Shown: one piece after another, positions 28,232 to 38,507 of the stretch | Numbering within the stretch: the first letter of the stretch is position 1 | How the letters are laid out: the number at the start of each line of letters is the position of its first letter | Assembly: GCF_000478175.1 (NCBI RefSeq) | Contig: NZ_KI515776.1 | Location: forward strand, 1-64,000 | DNA length: 64,000 nt | From: Corynebacterium sp. KPL1814 | Lineage (GTDB): Bacteria; Actinomycetota; Actinomycetes; Mycobacteriales; Mycobacteriaceae | Direction: 5' to 3' | The notes under the pieces: model-generated | Told to the model about the DNA's origin: nothing | Seen by the model: only the letters and a program-made list of their open reading frames with translations | The model's database searches: none | Made by a program: the position numbers and the translations under genes

Positions 28232-28841
28232 CGTCATGCTTATCGATGATCACCCCGTCGTCCGCGCCGGGCTGCGCGCGATACTCAATACCTTTTCCGA
28301 TGTCCGCGTGGTCATGGAAGGCGATAATGGCGCGGACGTGGACAAGCTCTTTGCCGATGGCTCCCCCGAGGTCGACGTCGTGGTCTGCGATATCCAGATG
28401 CCAGGAGTCGATGGCATCACCGCCACCAAAAAGCTGTCCGAGGCCGGTGGCCCGCCCGTGCTTATCCTCACCACCTATGACACCCAGGCGGATATCCTGG
28501 CTGCGGTCGAGGCCGGCGCGATGGGCTACCTGCTCAAGGATTCGCCCGAGGAAGAGCTGCACGAGGCGGTGCTCAATACCGCCGCGCGCCGGCGCACCCT
28601 CGCCCCAGAGGTGGTCAACCTCTTGGCCCAGCGCGTGGGCCAGCCGGAGCAGTCCCTGTCCACGCGCGAGCTGGAAATCCTCCGCGCGCTCGCGACCGGA
28701 TCTTCCAATAAGGAGCTGGCCAACCAGCTCTTCATTTCTGAGGCCACCGTGAAGACGCACCTCATTCACATCTATCAGAAGCTGGGCGTGGACACCCGCA
28801 CGGCCGCGGTGACCGTAGCCCGCGAAAGAAAGCTCATTTAA
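28224..28841 (+). CDS. chrA: Response regulator, ChrA-like
   Basis: A 205-residue regulator with a receiver domain (DDHPVVRAG, phosphoacceptor Asp56 in VVCDIQMPG, LLKDS) and a LuxR-type helix-turn-helix (LSTRELEILRALATGSSNKE). AAGGAG precedes the ATG at 28224, which overlaps chrS. By analogy with ChrSA it would activate hrtBA when heme is abundant. Confidence 0.88.
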   Translation: MVNVMLIDDHPVVRAGLRAILNTFSDVRVVMEGDNGADVDKLFADGSPEVDVVVCDIQMPGVDGITATKKLSEAGGPPVLILTTYDTQADILAAVEAGAMGYLLKDSPEEELHEAVLNTAARRRTLAPEVVNLLAQRVGQPEQSLSTRELEILRALATGSSNKELANQLFISEATVKTHLIHIYQKLGVDTRTAAVTVARERKLI

Positions 28842-29824
28842 TGCTCGATTGCATCGTTATCGGCGGCGGGCAAGCCGGCCTGGCCACCAGCTATTACCTG
28901 CGCAGGAAGGGACTCGACTTCCAGATCCTTGATGCCGATCCCTCCCCTGGCGCGGCCTGGCGCCACGCGTGGCCGTCGCTCACGCTCTTTAGCAATAGCG
29001 CGTCTTCCAACTTGCCCGGCTTGCCGATGCCCCACCACGACGGATTTCCGCCCGCCAGCCACGTCATCGATTACTTCACCCGCTACGAGCAGCGCTATGA
29101 CCTGCCCGTACGCCGGCCGGTGCGGGTCCAGGAGGTCACCCACGACGGCGAGCGCTTTCATGTCACCACCGGTGACGAGCGCCTCACCGCGCGCACCGTG
29201 GTGGCGGCTACCGGCACGTGGTCCTCGCCGTTTATCCCCTATTACCCCGGTTCCTTTGCCGGGCGGCAATGGCACTCGGCGGTCTACCCTGGGCCCGATC
29301 CCTTCCGTGGCGAGTCCGTCGCCGTTGTTGGGGCGGGCAATTCCGGGGCCCAGATTGCCGCAGAGCTCGTGCTCTCTGGCGTAGATACCACCTGGTTTAC
29401 GGCGAAGACGCCGCGGTGGATGCCCGATGACGTTGACGGCCGCGTGCTTTTCCAGCGCAACCGCGCCCGCCTTAATGCCATGATGCGCGGTGAGCCCGAT
29501 CCCGGCGCGGATACCAACTTGGGCGATATCGTCGTCGTTCCTCCCGTCAAGCGCGCCCGGGATGAGGGACTGCTTAAGTCCTCCCCCATGTTCTCCAGCC
29601 TCGATGAGGTGAAGGCAGATCACCTCATCTGGTGCACCGGGTTCCGCCCGGCGCTGGGGCCTTTCCGCACGCTTCTCGATGGCCGCACCCCCACCGTCGA
29701 GGGCCTGTTCCTCGTTGGCTACGGCACTTGGACGGGACCAGGATCCGCAACGATTACCGGGGTGAGCCCGTTTGCCAAGCAGGCCGCGGGGGATATAGCC
29801 AAGCTCTGCTCCCCCAACCTTTAG
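28841..29824 (+). CDS. FAD-dependent oxidoreductase, flavin-monooxygenase-like
   Basis: A 327-residue two-dinucleotide-binding protein. The FAD motif is VIGGGQAGLATSYYL (residues 6-20) and the NAD(P)H motif is VVGAGNSGAQIAAEL (near 163). It resembles CzcO/YpdA-type proteins. The substrate is unknown. The ATG shares one base with the chrA stop (TAATG), so it is probably co-transcribed with chrSA, though no heme-related role is evident. Confidence 0.8.
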   Translation: MLDCIVIGGGQAGLATSYYLRRKGLDFQILDADPSPGAAWRHAWPSLTLFSNSASSNLPGLPMPHHDGFPPASHVIDYFTRYEQRYDLPVRRPVRVQEVTHDGERFHVTTGDERLTARTVVAATGTWSSPFIPYYPGSFAGRQWHSAVYPGPDPFRGESVAVVGAGNSGAQIAAELVLSGVDTTWFTAKTPRWMPDDVDGRVLFQRNRARLNAMMRGEPDPGADTNLGDIVVVPPVKRARDEGLLKSSPMFSSLDEVKADHLIWCTGFRPALGPFRTLLDGRTPTVEGLFLVGYGTWTGPGSATITGVSPFAKQAAGDIAKLCSPNL

Positions 29825-29868
29825 CTGCCCAAAAATGGTTGCATCACAATTCACGTACCATGGTGAGC

Positions 29869-30834
29869 ATGAGCACGCTACTTGTTACCCGTAACGAAGA
29901 CAAATCCGTCACTACCTCCTTTGAGGAGGGAGAATTCCTCGGCGAGGGCGACCTGACCGTTGATGTCTCCTATTCCTCGCTGAACTACAAGGACGCGATG
30001 GCGATCACCGGCGATCCCGGCGTCGTCCGCACCAACCCGCTGGTGCCCGGCATCGACGTGGTCGGCACCGTATCCGATTCGAATGTGCAGCGCTTGCCGG
30101 TGGGTACTTTGGTTGCCTCCTTTGGCGATGGCCTCGGCGAATTCCGCCACGGCGGCTACACCCCGAAGCAGCGCGTCAATTCCCGCGCCACCGTTGCCCT
30201 GCCTGCAGATTTCACCGCGGAGCAGGCCGCTGCCGTCGGTACTGCCGGCTACACCGCGGCGCTGTGCGTTAACTCGCTGCGTGGGCTTCCCGATGGCCCA
30301 GTCCTCGTCACCGGTGCCACCGGCGGCGTTGGCTCCATCGCCGTCAACCTTCTGCGCAATGCCGGCTACGAGGTCCACGCCATGACCGGCCGCCCCGATG
30401 ATTACGCCAACTACCTCCACGAGCTCGGCGCACATGAGATCATTGACCGCGCGGAATTCACCGAGCCGGGCAAGCCCCTGCAAAAGGCCGTCTACGCCGG
30501 CGCCGTAGACACCTCCGGTTCCCAAGAGCTGGCCAACGTCCTGGCCCGCACCAAGTGGGGCGGCACCGTTGCCGCTACCGGTATGGCAAGCGGCCCCGAC
30601 CTGCCCGCCACCGTAATGCCCTTCATCCTGCGCAACGTGCACCTGGCTGGCGTGAACTCCGTCGATGCCCCGCTGCACTACCGTCAGAATGCTTGGCAGC
30701 TCCTTGCCCGCACCTTGGACCTGTCCATCCTAGAGTCCTTGACCAATACCCTTCCGCTGGAAGATGCGGTGGAGGAAGCACAATCCCTCATCAACGGCAG
30801 CCACCACGGCCGCACGGTGCTGAAGATTTCCTAA
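29869..30834 (+). CDS. acuI: Acrylyl-CoA reductase / YhdH-type quinone oxidoreductase
   Basis: A 321-residue zinc-free medium-chain dehydrogenase with SSLNYKDAMAITG, PGIDVVGTV and the NADPH motif VTGATGGVGSIAVNLL. These match the YhdH/AcuI family, which reduces acryloyl-CoA and similar enones. The ATG at 29869 aligns with the E. coli YhdH start; an in-frame ATG at 29860 is possible. It is followed by a strong terminator. Confidence 0.85.
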   Translation: MSTLLVTRNEDKSVTTSFEEGEFLGEGDLTVDVSYSSLNYKDAMAITGDPGVVRTNPLVPGIDVVGTVSDSNVQRLPVGTLVASFGDGLGEFRHGGYTPKQRVNSRATVALPADFTAEQAAAVGTAGYTAALCVNSLRGLPDGPVLVTGATGGVGSIAVNLLRNAGYEVHAMTGRPDDYANYLHELGAHEIIDRAEFTEPGKPLQKAVYAGAVDTSGSQELANVLARTKWGGTVAATGMASGPDLPATVMPFILRNVHLAGVNSVDAPLHYRQNAWQLLARTLDLSILESLTNTLPLEDAVEEAQSLINGSHHGRTVLKIS

Positions 30835-30863
30835 AGCCTTAGTCCTTTAGGGCCTACAGCTAG

Positions 30864-30897
30864 AAAGGCACCCCGTCACTCCTGGCGGGGTGCCTTT
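30864..30897. terminator. Bidirectional terminator between acuI and marR
   Basis: AAAGGCACCCCG pairs with CGGGGTGCCTTT around a 10-base loop. With A/T on both flanks it can serve the convergent genes on each side. Confidence 0.85.
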
Positions 30898-30911
30898 CAT
30901 GTTCCTCCGGC

Positions 30912-31358
30912 CTAGGCGCCGCCCGCCAAGTGCCGCGTGATTTTCCTCGAGATGGACCCCAGCTGCCGCAGCTCCTCTTCCGTCAGGACAGAGACCACTT
31001 TTTCATCTACTTTCGCGGTATGGTTCCCCAAGGCGGTGGCGAACGACTCCTCGCCGCTTTTCGTCACTGTGACTTCAATTGCCCGGGGGCCTAGCTCCTC
31101 CGCGTTCCGCCTTATCACCAACTCGCGCCGCTCCATCCGGACGAGTTGTCGATGCAGCCGCGATTTCTCCCACCCCAGTTCCGCAGCCAGCTCATGCGGC
31201 CGGGTGCTCTGCCCACGGCGACGCAGCAGGACGGCCAGCACAGCATAGTCGGCCTCACTCACATTCGCGGCTGCGTGCAGTGCATTGGCCAACTCCCTAT
31301 GCAGCGCGCGCTGCATCGCTACAAAGTCCGCCCACGCCGCACTTTCTTCTGGGCGCAC
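30912..31358 (-). CDS. MarR-family transcriptional regulator
   Basis: A 148-residue winged-helix protein. It has AVLAVLLRRRGQSTRPHELA, recognition helix LGWEKSRLHRQLVRME and wing RRELVIRRNAEELGPRAIEV. The start is a GTG with GGGGGAG about 5 bp upstream. No divergent partner gene starts nearby, so its targets are unclear apart from its own promoter, which carries two palindromes. Confidence 0.82.
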   Translation of the reverse strand: MRPEESAAWADFVAMQRALHRELANALHAAANVSEADYAVLAVLLRRRGQSTRPHELAAELGWEKSRLHRQLVRMERRELVIRRNAEELGPRAIEVTVTKSGEESFATALGNHTAKVDEKVVSVLTEEELRQLGSISRKITRHLAGGA

Positions 31359-31391
31359 AGTATCTCCCCCTTAGGCTTTGACTTAAATAGC

Positions 31392-31453
31392 ATTATATAC
31401 TGCGCAGTTGATTACTCAACCGATAACTGAGAGGAGAGGTTGATCCATCAACC
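31392..31453 (-). promoter_or_regulatory. marR promoter with two palindromes
   Basis: On the minus strand a near-consensus promoter, TTGAGT - 16 bp - TATAAT (31419-31414 and 31397-31392), drives marR. GTTGA-TTAC-TCAAC (31407-31420) covers the -35, and GGTTGAT-CC-ATCAACC (31438-31453) lies 32 bp upstream centre to centre, on the same helical face. They are probably autoregulatory MarR sites. Confidence 0.6.
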
Positions 31454-31671
31454 CCCACCATTTATTAAGGCGCGGGATTTTAACTTCCGATCATTCATAA
31501 TTGCCATATTTTTGCCAGTTTAAACGCATTTACTTTGCTTTTTGAAAGCTATGTATTGGTACTAACGTGTGCTGGATACTATCTATCATTAGAACTTGCT
31601 AAGTAACTACCGGCCGGATTTCGAGTCGGCTGCGTCCCCCGTCGGGTAAGCGGCTGTTTATGATGGCGGGC
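31454..31671. other. AT-rich intergenic stretch without a recognised gene
   Basis: This segment is clearly richer in A and T than its surroundings and has no reading frame with coding character and no hairpin terminator. It probably contains the promoter of the following gene, but no confident -35/-10 pair was found. Confidence 0.4.
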
Positions 31672-32310
31672 ATGGATAAACTTTTTGGCGCCTGCGGATT
31701 CGACTTCCTGGACACGGAGGAACTCATCGCGGAGCTTCCTGCAGACCGGACACTGTGGGACGCACCTGCTTTTGATCAAGTTCTCTACTATGCGGATCCC
31801 TCCGGCATAGCTGTCACGGCGATGGAGTACGAGGGGGAGTGGACCGTCTTGCCATCATTCCGAGGCGGGGAAGACGTAGAGGCAACGCTATATCGCGCCA
31901 TGCCATTTATTGGCATCCTAGACATGGAGGATCTCCGGTGGGCGGTGCTTAGCGATGCCCCCTTCACGCTTCCCACCGGCAACCCCGTAGGCGGTGAAAA
32001 ACTGCGCGGCCGCGTGCGACCCGCAGTCGTTGCGTTGGACTATGAATTAACGGACCCGGCGGAGTTTTCGCTGCGCTCCCCAGCCACGGAACGGTTTTAT
32101 CAGAACTACAAGCCCAGCCTGCTCAACCCGCAGGTGGAGCTAGCGGGGACCGTGAACAACGTCGAGAACAGGACCAATAAGTTTGGGGGAGGGGAGTTCT
32201 GGGTATGCGAAATCGACAGGCTCCCGCTCATCGTTGATGCCCCAGTTGAGGCGGGCCAGGGAATCCGGGCGCACGGCATCGCGCTCTGCGCCACGGAATA
32301 CTGGGATTAA
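31672..32310 (+). CDS. Protein of unknown function
   Basis: A 212-residue soluble protein without a signal peptide or membrane segment. It is acidic and rich in aromatic residues, with NNVENRTNKFGGGEFWVCEID near the C-terminus as the most distinctive segment. I do not recognise the family. Several Met codons (31660, 31663, 31672) are possible. It converges on the nrd cassette. Confidence 0.6.
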   Translation: MDKLFGACGFDFLDTEELIAELPADRTLWDAPAFDQVLYYADPSGIAVTAMEYEGEWTVLPSFRGGEDVEATLYRAMPFIGILDMEDLRWAVLSDAPFTLPTGNPVGGEKLRGRVRPAVVALDYELTDPAEFSLRSPATERFYQNYKPSLLNPQVELAGTVNNVENRTNKFGGGEFWVCEIDRLPLIVDAPVEAGQGIRAHGIALCATEYWD

Positions 32311-32338
32311 CCGCCTCGCTGCTTGGTGGAGGTAGATC

Positions 32339-32905
32339 CTAGTGTTGCGGAGCTGCAGGTACCAACGCTAAAAGACGCCCGAGGTAGTCGCGCACGAAAT
32401 CGATGGTGCTGGATGGCTCGATCTTTCCATCCTCGCCGATGAGCTGGGGAGAATTGCCCAAGAATACTTCGGGCTGACCGGGCATCGGCATGTCGAAGTA
32501 GGACAGGGCTAGGCGCACATTCTTGTGGGAAGAATAGCCACCCATGCGGCCGACGGAGTGGCTGATGATGCCAGCTGGCTTATTCTTCCAGGCGACATCG
32601 GAATTGGGCTTGGACCCAATATCGATGGCATTCTTTAAACACGCCGGGATCGTCCGGTTATTCTCGCTAGTGACGAACAAAATGGCATCCGCTTCCTTAA
32701 TGGCGTTGCGGAAATCGGTGTACTCTTCCGGCGTGGGTTTATCCTCCACGCCAGGATCGTCGTAGTCGAAATCATAAAGCGGGAGTGTGCGCAGGTCATA
32801 GCGCTGGCACTCTACGTGCTCGGGAACGAGTTCCATGGCATGGTTGGCGATCTTCTTCGCAATGCTTTCCCGCCGCAGGCTGCCAACGAGTACAAGAAGT
32901 TTCAT
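32339..32905 (-). CDS. NADPH-dependent FMN reductase family protein
   Basis: A 188-residue flavodoxin-like reductase. GSLRRESIAKK binds the FMN phosphate, and SENNRTIPACLKNAID matches the family's N-x-(T/S)-IPG-x-LKNAID loop. AAAGGA lies about 10 bp before the ATG. It follows nrdF by 34 bp on the same strand. It could supply reduced flavin or electrons to NrdI, but this link is inferred from position only. Confidence 0.85.
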   Translation of the reverse strand: MKLLVLVGSLRRESIAKKIANHAMELVPEHVECQRYDLRTLPLYDFDYDDPGVEDKPTPEEYTDFRNAIKEADAILFVTSENNRTIPACLKNAIDIGSKPNSDVAWKNKPAGIISHSVGRMGGYSSHKNVRLALSYFDMPMPGQPEVFLGNSPQLIGEDGKIEPSSTIDFVRDYLGRLLALVPAAPQH

Positions 32906-32939
32906 GATGTGTGTCCTTTCGCGTGGAGGCTTGTTGGTT

Positions 32940-33992
<1,053 letters not shown>

Positions 33993-34466
33993 TCAGGCAA
34001 TGGACGCGTGGGCGGTGGGGTAGAGGTGGTGCGCAAAGAAGTCCTGCAACCCCTCCCGTACGCGGGCAACATCGCGGTCGGTACCGAGCAGCTCAAAACG
34101 GTAGAGCTCAGGCACGCCGCACTTTCGGGCTATCTGTGGCCCGGCGCAGCAATACGCTTCACCAAAATTGGTATTTCCAGAGGTGATGACGCCGCGCAGG
34201 AGTGCGCGATTTTCCGGAACGTTGAGGAATTGGCGCACCTGCACCGGAATCGCCGCCTTGATATTGCCGCCGCCGTAGGTCGGGACGATGAGCACAAAGG
34301 GCTCGGTGACATAGAGCATTCCTTCACGCTTCGGCCGCAAAGGAATGCGTGCCGCTGGAAAGCCCAGCTTGTGGACAAAACGGTGGGTATTTTCACTGAC
34401 CGAGGAAAAATACACAAGATTAGCGGCGGTCTTAGTGCCGCAGGGTGGCGTCGAGGCTGTAGTCAT
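33993..34466 (-). CDS. nrdI: Flavoprotein NrdI
   Basis: A 157-residue flavodoxin-like protein with [19 protein letters not shown] (FMN phosphate loop), VPTYGGG and [13 protein letters not shown], all NrdI hallmarks. NrdI generates the superoxide that activates class Ib R2 subunits and is required to form DOPA in class Ie R2. AAGGAG is 4 bp before the ATG. It leads the nrdI-nrdF-flavin reductase unit. Confidence 0.92.
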   Translation of the reverse strand: MTTASTPPCGTKTAANLVYFSSVSENTHRFVHKLGFPAARIPLRPKREGMLYVTEPFVLIVPTYGGGNIKAAIPVQVRQFLNVPENRALLRGVITSGNTNFGEAYCCAGPQIARKCGVPELYRFELLGTDRDVARVREGLQDFFAHHLYPTAHASIA

Positions 34467-34504
34467 TTCGCTCCTTAGTGGCTGCGCCGAAGCGCACTTT
34501 CTGC

Positions 34505-34543
34505 TTCAACTACAGATTTAACGTACTTTTAACTACGTCGCAA
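34505..34543 (-). promoter_or_regulatory. nrdI promoter with three direct repeats
   Basis: On the minus strand TTGCGA (34543-34538), a 17-bp spacer and TAAATC (34520-34515) form a plausible promoter. Overlapping it are three similar repeats, GTAGTTAAA, GTACGTTAAA and GTAGTTGAA (34537-34505), set 11-12 bp apart, about one helical turn. They may bind the MntR-like regulator encoded just upstream. Confidence 0.5.
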
Positions 34544-34601
34544 CTAACCACCGTTGACATGCGCAAATACCCCACCTTCCAAAAGAGGAAGGGCAGGAAA
34601 G

Positions 34602-35336
34602 TTACATGCGCACCCACACGGCGCGGGCTGCGTGAGAGCTCAAAGAAAACGCCGCGGAATGCTCATCTTGGGCACGCTCATTCTCGTTGTTTTCTACGCG
34701 CACAGCCATTCCGCCGGAATAGGGCTGGCTATCGCGCACGCTCACGACAGCGCCGATGGTCACATTATTCTCGCTGAAAAAGCGCAACAGATCGGCGTCT
34801 GCATCACTTATGCGATCGACTACACCGGCCTCACCGGGCTCCAGATCGCTGAGTTTGCGCAGATCCCCTGGCTCGGACGCGGGGGTCGCGGCATAGTCCG
34901 CCGGATAGTCACCCGTGGCGCTGGGGATGGGGTCTCCATGCGGATCGCGGCTCGGAAAACCCAGTTCAGCGTCTATGCGCTCTAGAAAGAAATCGGAGAC
35001 GCAGTGCTCCAATTGCTCAGCCTCCGCATGGACCTGGTCCCAGCGGTAGTGCAGGGATTCCACCAGGAAGGTCTCGATGAGGCGGTGCCGCCGCACCATG
35101 GCAAGGGCAAAGGCACGCCCCTCGGTACTCAGCCCGATGGCACCATACGGCGTATGGGTGACGAGACCCTTTTTCTCCAGCCGCCGCACCGCATCCGACG
35201 CGCTGGAGAGCCGTACGCCTATGTGCTGGGCGAGCATCTTTACCGTCACGGGCTCGTCATGCCATTCGCCCAGCTTAAACAGGGCCTTGAGATAGTCCTG
35301 ATTGGACGGCGAGAGGCCCGAGACGTCCACGCTCAT
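34602..35336 (-). CDS. mntR: MntR-type (DtxR family) manganese-responsive regulator
   Basis: A 244-residue DtxR-family protein with an N-terminal winged helix, a dimerisation and metal domain, and a C-terminal SH3/FeoA-like domain. The metal residues follow MntR rather than DtxR. Asp14 (SNQDYL) stands where DtxR has Met10, and Glu107 (AEQLEH) stands where DtxR has Cys102. His84, Glu88, His103, Glu110 and His111 are kept. Mn(II) sensing is therefore likely. It lies upstream of nrdI on the same strand, which ties the regulator to the ribonucleotide reductase genes. Confidence 0.83.
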   Translation of the reverse strand: MSVDVSGLSPSNQDYLKALFKLGEWHDEPVTVKMLAQHIGVRLSSASDAVRRLEKKGLVTHTPYGAIGLSTEGRAFALAMVRRHRLIETFLVESLHYRWDQVHAEAEQLEHCVSDFFLERIDAELGFPSRDPHGDPIPSATGDYPADYAATPASEPGDLRKLSDLEPGEAGVVDRISDADADLLRFFSENNVTIGAVVSVRDSQPYSGGMAVRVENNENERAQDEHSAAFSLSSHAARAVWVRM

Positions 35337-35339
35337 TGG

Positions 35340-38186
35340 TTACTTAACCACCAAGTTCACCATCCGGCCAGGAACGTAGATCTTCTTCACCACGTTCTTA
35401 CCGGAGGTGAGGTCAGCCACCTTGGCATCGGCAAAAGCGGCCTCGAATACGGCGTCTTGGTCAGCATCGGCTGCGACGTTAATGCGGGACTTAACCTTGC
35501 CGTTGATCTGGACCGGTACCTGGATCTCATCATCTACCAGGTATTTCTCCTCAAAGGAGGGGAGTGGCTCGTAGGTGATGGTCTCATCGTGGCCAAAGCG
35601 CTGCCACAGTTCCTCCGCAATGTGCGGGGCGATGGGGGAGACCAGCTGTGCGATGGGCTCCACCGCCGCGCGCGGCGCCTCGGTGCGGTAGGTCTTGGTC
35701 AAGTAGTTGACGTACTCGATGAGCTTGGCCACGACAGTGTTCAGGCGCAGGTTCTCATAATCATCGCGCACGCCAGCAATGGTACGGTGCAGCTGTTTTA
35801 GGTCATCCTGAGTGAGCTCGGCATCGGTAGTAGCCACTTCACCGGTGTCCTCATTGATGGCCAGGCGCCACAGGCGCTGCAGGAAGCGCTGCGAACCGAC
35901 GACGTCCTTGGTCGCCCACGGGCGGGAGGTATCCAGCGGACCCATGGACATCTCGTACACGCGCAGGGTATCGGCACCGAAGTCGCGGCAGATATCGTCC
36001 GGGGCCACGGCATTTTTCAGGGACTTGCCCATCTTGCCGTACTCCTGGTTGACCTCTTCGCCGTTGTAGTAGTACTTGCCGTCCTTTTCCTCTACCTCCG
36101 CGGCAGGGACATACACGCCGCGGGAATCGGTGTAGGCGTATGCCTGAATATAGCCCTGGTTGTACAGGCGGCGATACGGCTCCTGCGAGCTGACAAAGCC
36201 CAGGTCAAAGAGCACCTTGTGCCAGAAGCGGGCGTAGAGCAGGTGCAATACGGCGTGCTCGACGCCGCCGACGTACAGATCCACACCGCCTGGATCGTTC
36301 TCACCGTGCTCATCTGGACGCGGGCCGGTCCAGTAGCGCTCGTTTTCAATATCGCAGAAGGCCTCGCTATTGCGGGGATCGATATAGCGCAGCTGGTACC
36401 AGGAAGAACCCGCCCACTGGGGCATAACGTTGGTATCGCGGTAGTAGGTCTGCGGGCCATCGCCTAGGTCCAGCTCTACCTCTACCCAGTCGCGGACCTT
36501 GGCCAGCGGCGGCTGCGGCTCCGAGTCCTTATCTTCTGGATCGAAGGAGGCCGGCTTGTAGTCTTCCACCTCGGGCAGCTCAACTGGGAGCATCGACTCT
36601 GGCAGCGGGTGGGCCATTCCCTCCTTGTCGTAAACGATGGGGAAGGGCTCGCCCCAGTAGCGCTGGCGAGCGAAGAGCCAGTCGCGCAGCTTGTACTGAA
36701 TCTTGCCGCGGCCGGAGCCGTCCTTTTCCAGCCATTCGATGGCCTGGGCGATGGCCCCCGCCTTATTCAGGCCATTGAGGTCCAAGCCCTTGTCGTTGGC
36801 GGAGTTTACCAACGCACCGTCTTCAGTCCAGGCTTCTTCCTCGATATTGCCGCCGGAGACGACCTCCGTAATCGGCAGGCCAAAGGCCTGGGCAAACTCA
36901 TAGTCACGCGTATCGTGCGCGGGGACCGCCATGATGGCACCGGTACCGTAGCCGGTCAGCACGTAGTCCGCGATGAAGATCGGGATGCGCTTACCGGAGA
37001 CCGGGTTGGTGGCATAGGTACCCAAGAATACGCCGGTCTTTTCCTTGTTTTCCTGGCGCTCCAAATCCGACTTCGCCGCGATATCCGCGCGGTAGGACTC
37101 GACGGCTTCCTTCGGATCATCGTTGCCGTAGGTCCAGCGCTCGTCCACGTCATCGTCGTAGGGGATGGGGGACAAGAGGGCATCGACAAGCTCATGCTCC
37201 GGTGCCAAGACCACGTACTCCGCGCCAAAGAGCGTGTCTGGCCGCGTGGTAAACACATCGATGCCGTAGCCTTCCGCGGGGAAAGTTACCTCTGCGCCGC
37301 GGGAACGGCCGATCCAGTTGCGCTGCATGGACTTGACCTTCTCCGGCCAATCAAGCAGCTCCAGATCATCGAGCAAGCGATCCGAATACGCGGTAATGCG
37401 CATCATCCACTGGGACAGGTTCTTGCGGAAGACCGGGAAATTGCCGCGCTCAGACTTACCCTCCGCGGTGACTTCCTCGTTGGCCAAGACGGTGCCCAAG
37501 CCCGGGCACCAGTTCACCGTGGAGTTGGACAGGTACACCAAGCGGAACTCATCGACGGCCTCGGCCTTTTCCTGCGGGGACAAGTCCTCGTAGTAGCGCC
37601 CGTCCTTAGTGGTGCGCTTATTGGCCTCCAATTCCTTGATGAGCTCAGCAATGGGGCGGGCCTTTTGCTGCTCTTCATCGAACCAGGAGTTATAAATCTG
37701 CAGGAAGATCCACTGGGTCCACTTAAAGAACTCAGGATCCGTGGATTCCACCGAGCGGCGCGGATCGTGGCCCAAGCCCAGCATGCCCAGCTGGCGGCGC
37801 ATGTTGTCGATATTTGCCATCGTGGTGGTCCGCGGGTGCGTACCGGTCTGGATGGCGTACTGCTCGGCCGGCAAGCCGAAGGCATCGTAGCCCATGGTGT
37901 GCAGCACATTTTTGCCCAGCATGCGGTTATAGCGGGCATAGGTATCGGTGGCGATATAACCAAACGGGTGCCCCACGTGCAGGCCCGCACCGGAAGGGTA
38001 GGGGAACATGTCCTGCACGTTGAGCTTTTCCTTGGGCAGCTCGCCCGCACCCGTGGCTAGCGAACCGACCGGGTTCGGCGCGTTAAAGGTCTCGTGGTCC
38101 TTCCAATACTGCTGCCAAGTCTTTTCGATCTGGTTCGCCAGCTCAGGGGTGTAGCGGTACGACGTGGAATCGCTCGGTTTAGTCAT
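35340..38186 (-). CDS. leuS: Leucyl-tRNA synthetase
   Basis: A 948-residue class I synthetase. The HIGH-type motif is [16 protein letters not shown], the KMSKS-type motif is KMGKS, and the CP1 editing domain is present ([26 protein letters not shown]). The start ATG at 38186 lacks a Shine-Dalgarno site. A TACACT 8 bases upstream suggests a leaderless mRNA. It ends 3 bp before the mntR-like start. Confidence 0.96.
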   Translation of the reverse strand: MTKPSDSTSYRYTPELANQIEKTWQQYWKDHETFNAPNPVGSLATGAGELPKEKLNVQDMFPYPSGAGLHVGHPFGYIATDTYARYNRMLGKNVLHTMGYDAFGLPAEQYAIQTGTHPRTTTMANIDNMRRQLGMLGLGHDPRRSVESTDPEFFKWTQWIFLQIYNSWFDEEQQKARPIAELIKELEANKRTTKDGRYYEDLSPQEKAEAVDEFRLVYLSNSTVNWCPGLGTVLANEEVTAEGKSERGNFPVFRKNLSQWMMRITAYSDRLLDDLELLDWPEKVKSMQRNWIGRSRGAEVTFPAEGYGIDVFTTRPDTLFGAEYVVLAPEHELVDALLSPIPYDDDVDERWTYGNDDPKEAVESYRADIAAKSDLERQENKEKTGVFLGTYATNPVSGKRIPIFIADYVLTGYGTGAIMAVPAHDTRDYEFAQAFGLPITEVVSGGNIEEEAWTEDGALVNSANDKGLDLNGLNKAGAIAQAIEWLEKDGSGRGKIQYKLRDWLFARQRYWGEPFPIVYDKEGMAHPLPESMLPVELPEVEDYKPASFDPEDKDSEPQPPLAKVRDWVEVELDLGDGPQTYYRDTNVMPQWAGSSWYQLRYIDPRNSEAFCDIENERYWTGPRPDEHGENDPGGVDLYVGGVEHAVLHLLYARFWHKVLFDLGFVSSQEPYRRLYNQGYIQAYAYTDSRGVYVPAAEVEEKDGKYYYNGEEVNQEYGKMGKSLKNAVAPDDICRDFGADTLRVYEMSMGPLDTSRPWATKDVVGSQRFLQRLWRLAINEDTGEVATTDAELTQDDLKQLHRTIAGVRDDYENLRLNTVVAKLIEYVNYLTKTYRTEAPRAAVEPIAQLVSPIAPHIAEELWQRFGHDETITYEPLPSFEEKYLVDDEIQVPVQINGKVKSRINVAADADQDAVFEAAFADAKVADLTSGKNVVKKIYVPGRMVNLVVK

Positions 38187-38507
38187 AAACACACAGTGTA
38201 ATAGCCCCAGCCCGGCGCGGGGTAGGCAGAGGTGGGTTTTGCTTCACTAATTCGGCGCCGTACCGGTAGTCAGCCGCAATTCCTCGCCATGACTCCTGCG
38301 GTGAGTGAGGGGGGCTAAGGCAAAGAACAAAGAGTGCCTCGGGATGTTCTGGCAGTGTTTAGGAGCTATTAACGCGCAGTTCCTTTCGTAGTTGAATCGC
38401 GCCTTTATCTTCAACTCAAGGCTTTGCGCCCAGCTATGTCTGGGTTACTTCTCTCTTGTTTGCAGGGCCACCATCTCTTCGTCTCTCACCTCCACAAAGG
38501 ACAATTC
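38187..38507. other. leuS-phoA intergenic region
   Basis: A divergent promoter region without a gene. The only clear structure is an inverted repeat AGTTGAA / TTCAACT (38390-38396 and 38410-38416), 92 bp before the alkaline phosphatase start. This would suit a regulator site. No convincing Pho-box repeats were seen. Confidence 0.4.
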
